The translations under genes and the position numbers were made by a program. From positions 74,720,119 to 74,784,118 of the forward strand of contig CM072511.1 in NCBI GenBank assembly GCA_036898135.1: 64,000 bases of DNA, given 5' to 3'. This DNA is from Oncomelania hupensis. Its lineage: Eukaryota; Mollusca; Gastropoda; Littorinimorpha; Pomatiopsidae. Below, piece after piece: positions 61,411 through 64,000 of this stretch. Numbering within the stretch: position 1 is the stretch's first letter; every line of letters starts with the position of its first letter. The notes under the pieces are model-generated. The model was given only the letters and a program-made list of their open reading frames with translations. It ran no database searches and was not told the origin of the DNA.

Positions 61411-61528
61411 ATGGGTGGAGAAGAAGAGTTTACGTACTTGCCACCTCCAAGAGAGATGTTTCGTAGGGAGGAGGGCTTAAAAGAGAAGTTCATGAGAAAG
61501 ACCAAGGAAAATCCTTTCGTGCCACTTG
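61411..61528 (+). CDS. HIGD2A: HIGD2A-like (HIG1 domain family 2A / Rcf1-type) exon 1, 3'-incomplete
   Basis: ATG in good context (AACAATGGG) opens 39 codons plus one base, ending at a consensus donor, G|GTAAGAGC. The peptide runs MGGEEEFTYLPPPREMFRRE, then EGLKEKFMRKTKENPFVPL. The motif KEKFxRKTxENPxVPxG is the signature entering the HIG1 domain of HIGD2A, a small two-helix inner mitochondrial membrane protein needed for cytochrome c oxidase and supercomplex assembly (yeast Rcf1 family). Both membrane helices would be encoded by the next exon, which I could not find between 61529 and 64000. In the intron lie a CR1 LINE and a SINE-like insertion. The protein starts 298 bp from NOP16's start on the opposite strand. 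Confidence 0.85.
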
Positions 61529-62029
61529 GTAAGAGCAGTGTCTGCTATCATCTTAGGCGATTTATGACTGTTTAAAAAATGTATTCATGAGTTTGTAATT
61601 AATATACACGCATGAACCACTTTTTATGGGCTTTTCTTTGCACTTTTGAAAGCAATAGGAACAATCCCCAAAGCAGGGCTGGAGTTTACAATATGAAGCT
61701 ATCAGTAAGATATCCAGGTTTTCAAGCACAACCTTGGTGGGTATGGACTATGGGGTCTACACTGGAAAAGGTAGGTTTGGATTTAGCAATTTAACCTTCT
61801 CTTCTTGACAGTAATACTAGGAGTAAAAACACATTTCTTATTACTTTCAAAGATCACAGGATAGTCCTGAACACTATTCAGCTCTGCAGCTTTTCTCTCC
61901 TGAGATAGCTGATTTCTGATTGCAACAATCTTTTCAATTTCACTGAAGTATTGAGACAAAGTAAAAGCTGCGTATTCACTGCTCGTCAGGAACAATAGAA
62001 AAAGCAACATCCTTGTCCAATAGACTGTT
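61529..62029. other. HIGD2A-like intron 1, start
   Basis: No HIG1-domain exon found. The minus strand 62010-61783 is open for 75 codons (SEYAAFTLSQYFSEIEKIVA, RNQLSQERKAAEL) with protein-like composition but no recognised family. It could be a decayed repeat-encoded fragment. Confidence 0.3.
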
Positions 62030-63089
62030 CACAAAGTGATTTTTTGTGTGTGGATCAGACACGGTTCCCCACAAGAGGCTTTTACAAAAATTAGAAGCAT
62101 TATGGAGTGTGCGGTAAGATAGCCAGTTGGGTGTGCAATTTTCTGTCAGACAGGGAGCAAGTGGTGAGAGTTGGTAATGCAAGGTCTGAAAAGGTAAGAG
62201 TATCTTCTGGTATCCCTCAGGGAAGTATCCTGGGCCCTATCCTGTTTACCATCTTTATAAATGACCTACCAAAGGGTTTGGACAGCATGTGTCAAATCTT
62301 TGCGGATGATACCAAAATATATAATGATGCAGGTAAGAGCGATGATCTGCAAAAAGACCTTACAAAGCTACAAGCTTGGACAGAAACATGGCAATTACAT
62401 TTTAATGTTGGTAAATGCAAGGTGCTGCATGCAGGTAAAAATAACCCCGAACATGAGTATGTGATGCAGAGAAAGGAAGAACGTTCACGTGTACTAGAAA
62501 AGTGTGAAGAGGAAAAGGATTTAGGGGTTGTCTTTGACAAATACTTATCTTTTGATACACACATCCAGACCTGTGTTAAGAAGGCAAACCGAATGGTCGG
62601 TTTAATCAAAAGAACTTTTACCTATATCGACAAACAGGTATTTGTAAAATTATATAAGGCAATTGTTCGACCCCATCTTGAGTATGGGAACATAATATGG
62701 TTTCCAAAACTAAAGAGACAATCAGTAGCCATTGAGAAAGTCCAAAGACGGGCAACCAAACTGGTTAAAGAGGGTCGTAACATGAGTTATCACGATAGAC
62801 TTAAGAATCTAGATTTACACTCTTTGTATGGACGAAGAGTGAGAGGAGACTTGATTCAAACTTTTAAAATGTACCATAAAATTGACGATTTGTACTGGTC
62901 TGACTTTTTCTCAACACCTAGTTGCAATTCAACGCGAAACGCGGAGGGGAAGATATTTGTAAACCACTGCAGAACTAACACTAAAAAGCTTTCTTTTTCC
63001 AATCGTGTTGCTACTAACTGGAACGAACTACCCATTTCTCTTAAGAATGCACCTTCAATTAACTCTTTCAAAAACCAGTTGGATGAGCT
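62030..63089 (+). mobile_element. CR1-type LINE, RT to C-terminus, left part of a split copy
   Basis: After DTVPHKRLLQKLEA (about 62060) and a frameshift, 62107-63089 encodes SGIPQGSILGPILFTIFIND, FADDTKIY (FADD at 62299-62310), VGKCKVLHAG, EKDLGVVFD, YGNIIWFPKLK, RRATKLVKEGR and SFKNQLDEL. 5'-truncated, as usual for CR1. Continues at 63652 after a SINE-like insertion. Confidence 0.92.
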
Positions 63090-63651
63090 TGATTGATTGA
63101 TTGATTGTTGCTTTAGGTCCAGCGGACTCTTTCGAGCCAAATCAGGACCAGACAACCCCCGATCCGCATAAAAGATCTGCTGAAACAACCCTAGTGGGAA
63201 AATTGAATGCCCTCCACCGGGCAGTCACTTTACAATAAAGACATCCCACGCAGGGGACGGCTGAGGCTTTACCCCAAGTACTCGAACCCCCGGTTACAAA
63301 AACAAAATAGAATACAAACATCATTATAAATTATCAACAAAACATATAGTATATAAAATGCCTATATTGCTAAATACTAACATCATAGGGAGCCCTAGTG
63401 ACCACCCGGCAGAAAGCGTCCAACACTCCCAAGCTGATCCAACAGACCTCATACACAAACAAGGAGTCTTGTCCAGGAAGAGTTTTCAAGAAAAAAGGTA
63501 GGTCATTGATCTAGCGAAGAAGAAGATAGTATAGCAGAGTGATAGGACAGAGCAGGAATGGGAAAGAGTAAATGAGGAAGACAGCGACAGTGGGAATTTA
63601 AAGCACTAAATTTCCAGAAAGTGGGGATACTATTTATACTGAAACCCCCGG
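63090..63651 (-). mobile_element. SINE-like retroposon, best copy, perfect 14-bp TSD
   Basis: 562 bp between CAGTTGGATGAGCT at 63076-63089 and 63652-63665, inside CR1 coding sequence. The minus strand begins GCCGGGGGTTTCAG, TATAAATAG, and ends CCTGATTTGGCTCGAAAGAG, TCCGCTGGACC and a (CAAT)n tail. No ORF. It shares its 3' block with the I/Jockey-type LINE at 9090-9150, as SINEs share tails with partner LINEs. The head is not recognisably tRNA; a weak B-box-like GGTTCGAGT lies mid-element (about 63295). Confidence 0.9.
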
Positions 63652-63830
63652 CAGTTGGATGAGCTGCCTAAGTACAAAGAATTGTTCTCTTATTTTGATG
63701 AACTGGAATGCGTTCAAGAAAATTGCATGCACTATCAGACCCTTGTAAATCATATGAAAGATGGGACATTCAGAAAGGCCCGAGGGCCTGTTTTGTCCTC
63801 AACATACTACTACTACAACTACTACTAAAG
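63652..63830 (+). mobile_element. CR1-type LINE, 3' end after the SINE-like insertion
   Basis: Encodes LPKYKELFSYFDELECVQEN, then RKARGPVLSSTYYYYNYY and a stop. The 3' terminus is (CTA/ACT)-rich, typical of this CR1 family. Confidence 0.85.
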
Positions 63831-64000
63831 CCAAGTCTAGATCAGCATGAACCTTTTCTCTCTTAGCCTGCAGGGTTTGTATGCTCCTTGAGCCTCCTTG
63901 AATTTTCTATAGGCCCTTGTCTTTGAATCTCCTTGAAAAATAGCCAAATTGTCAGCTCCTTGAAAATTCCTTGAAATTTCAACCAGTGTATCTATCCATT
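63831..64000. other. End of window, no feature recognised
   Basis: Short direct repeats of CTCCTTGAA..TTCCTTGAAATTTC are seen; probably another repeat. No HIGD2A exon 2. Confidence 0.3.

Noticed and set aside
61612..61794. Possible second exon of the HIGD2A-like gene (YPGFQAQPWWVWTMGS frame)
   Set aside because: No HIG1 motif, no transmembrane helices and no fitting acceptor in phase.

Overview
This is animal nuclear DNA, most likely from a marine mollusc and probably a gastropod. The evidence is spliced genes with very long introns, dense APE-type LINEs of RTE, CR1, L2-like and RNase H-bearing I/Jockey types, hAT-like DNA transposons, solo LTRs and abundant microsatellites. The species assignment is inference. 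Nothing prokaryotic is present.

Two host genes can be recognised. The minus strand carries NOP16 (nucleolar protein 16, a 60S ribosome biogenesis factor). Its exon 1 is at 61019-61113, exon 2 at 39938-40046, exon 3 at 25800-25890 and exon 4 at 9440-9546. All four have canonical AG/GT borders and compatible phases. Together they encode about 134 residues, and the last roughly 40-45 codons must lie to the left of the window. A gene that takes a few kb in human therefore spans more than 51 kb here, and almost the whole window is its introns. On the plus strand, exon 1 of a HIGD2A-like gene (HIG1 domain, respiratory complex/supercomplex assembly) starts at 61411. It is head-to-head with NOP16 across a 297-bp presumptive bidirectional promoter containing an ETS/GABP-type site. 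The same divergent pair exists in human.

The introns are mostly nested mobile elements. 1-9439 (intron 4) holds RTE and I/Jockey-like LINE debris and a hAT-like element. It also holds a near full-length RTE copy (3666-8153) interrupted by a foldback element with 9-bp target duplication (3890-5019). 9547-25799 (intron 3) holds a SINE-like retroposon, a Gypsy remnant, a LINE split by a SINE and a CAG...CTG element, a deleted RTE copy, and a second RTE copy split by a 3.3-kb Mutator-like element (21028-24303). 25891-39937 (intron 2) holds an LTR-like region, two near-identical CAG...CTG elements (one split by a solo LTR), and hAT elements with 6-bp duplications. One of those hAT elements contains a palindromic element with a telomere-like core, which is itself split by another element. 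40047-61018 (intron 1) holds two solo LTRs, dispersed repeats carrying TGACCTTGA motifs, a 2.3-kb TIR element, and a CR1 LINE. The CR1 is split by a CAG...CTG element that in turn contains a 5.4-kb LINE encoding a 2A peptide. The right edge (62030-63830) is a CR1 copy split by a SINE-like retroposon with a perfect 14-bp duplication.

The most notable items are the giant TE-filled NOP16 gene and its conserved divergent partner, the 2A-bearing LINE inserted between (GA)n tracts, and the two 9-bp-TSD inverted-repeat elements. Also notable are the CAG...CTG transposons that share subterminal hairpins, the palindromic telomere-like element, and a SINE-like family whose 3' tail matches a resident LINE.
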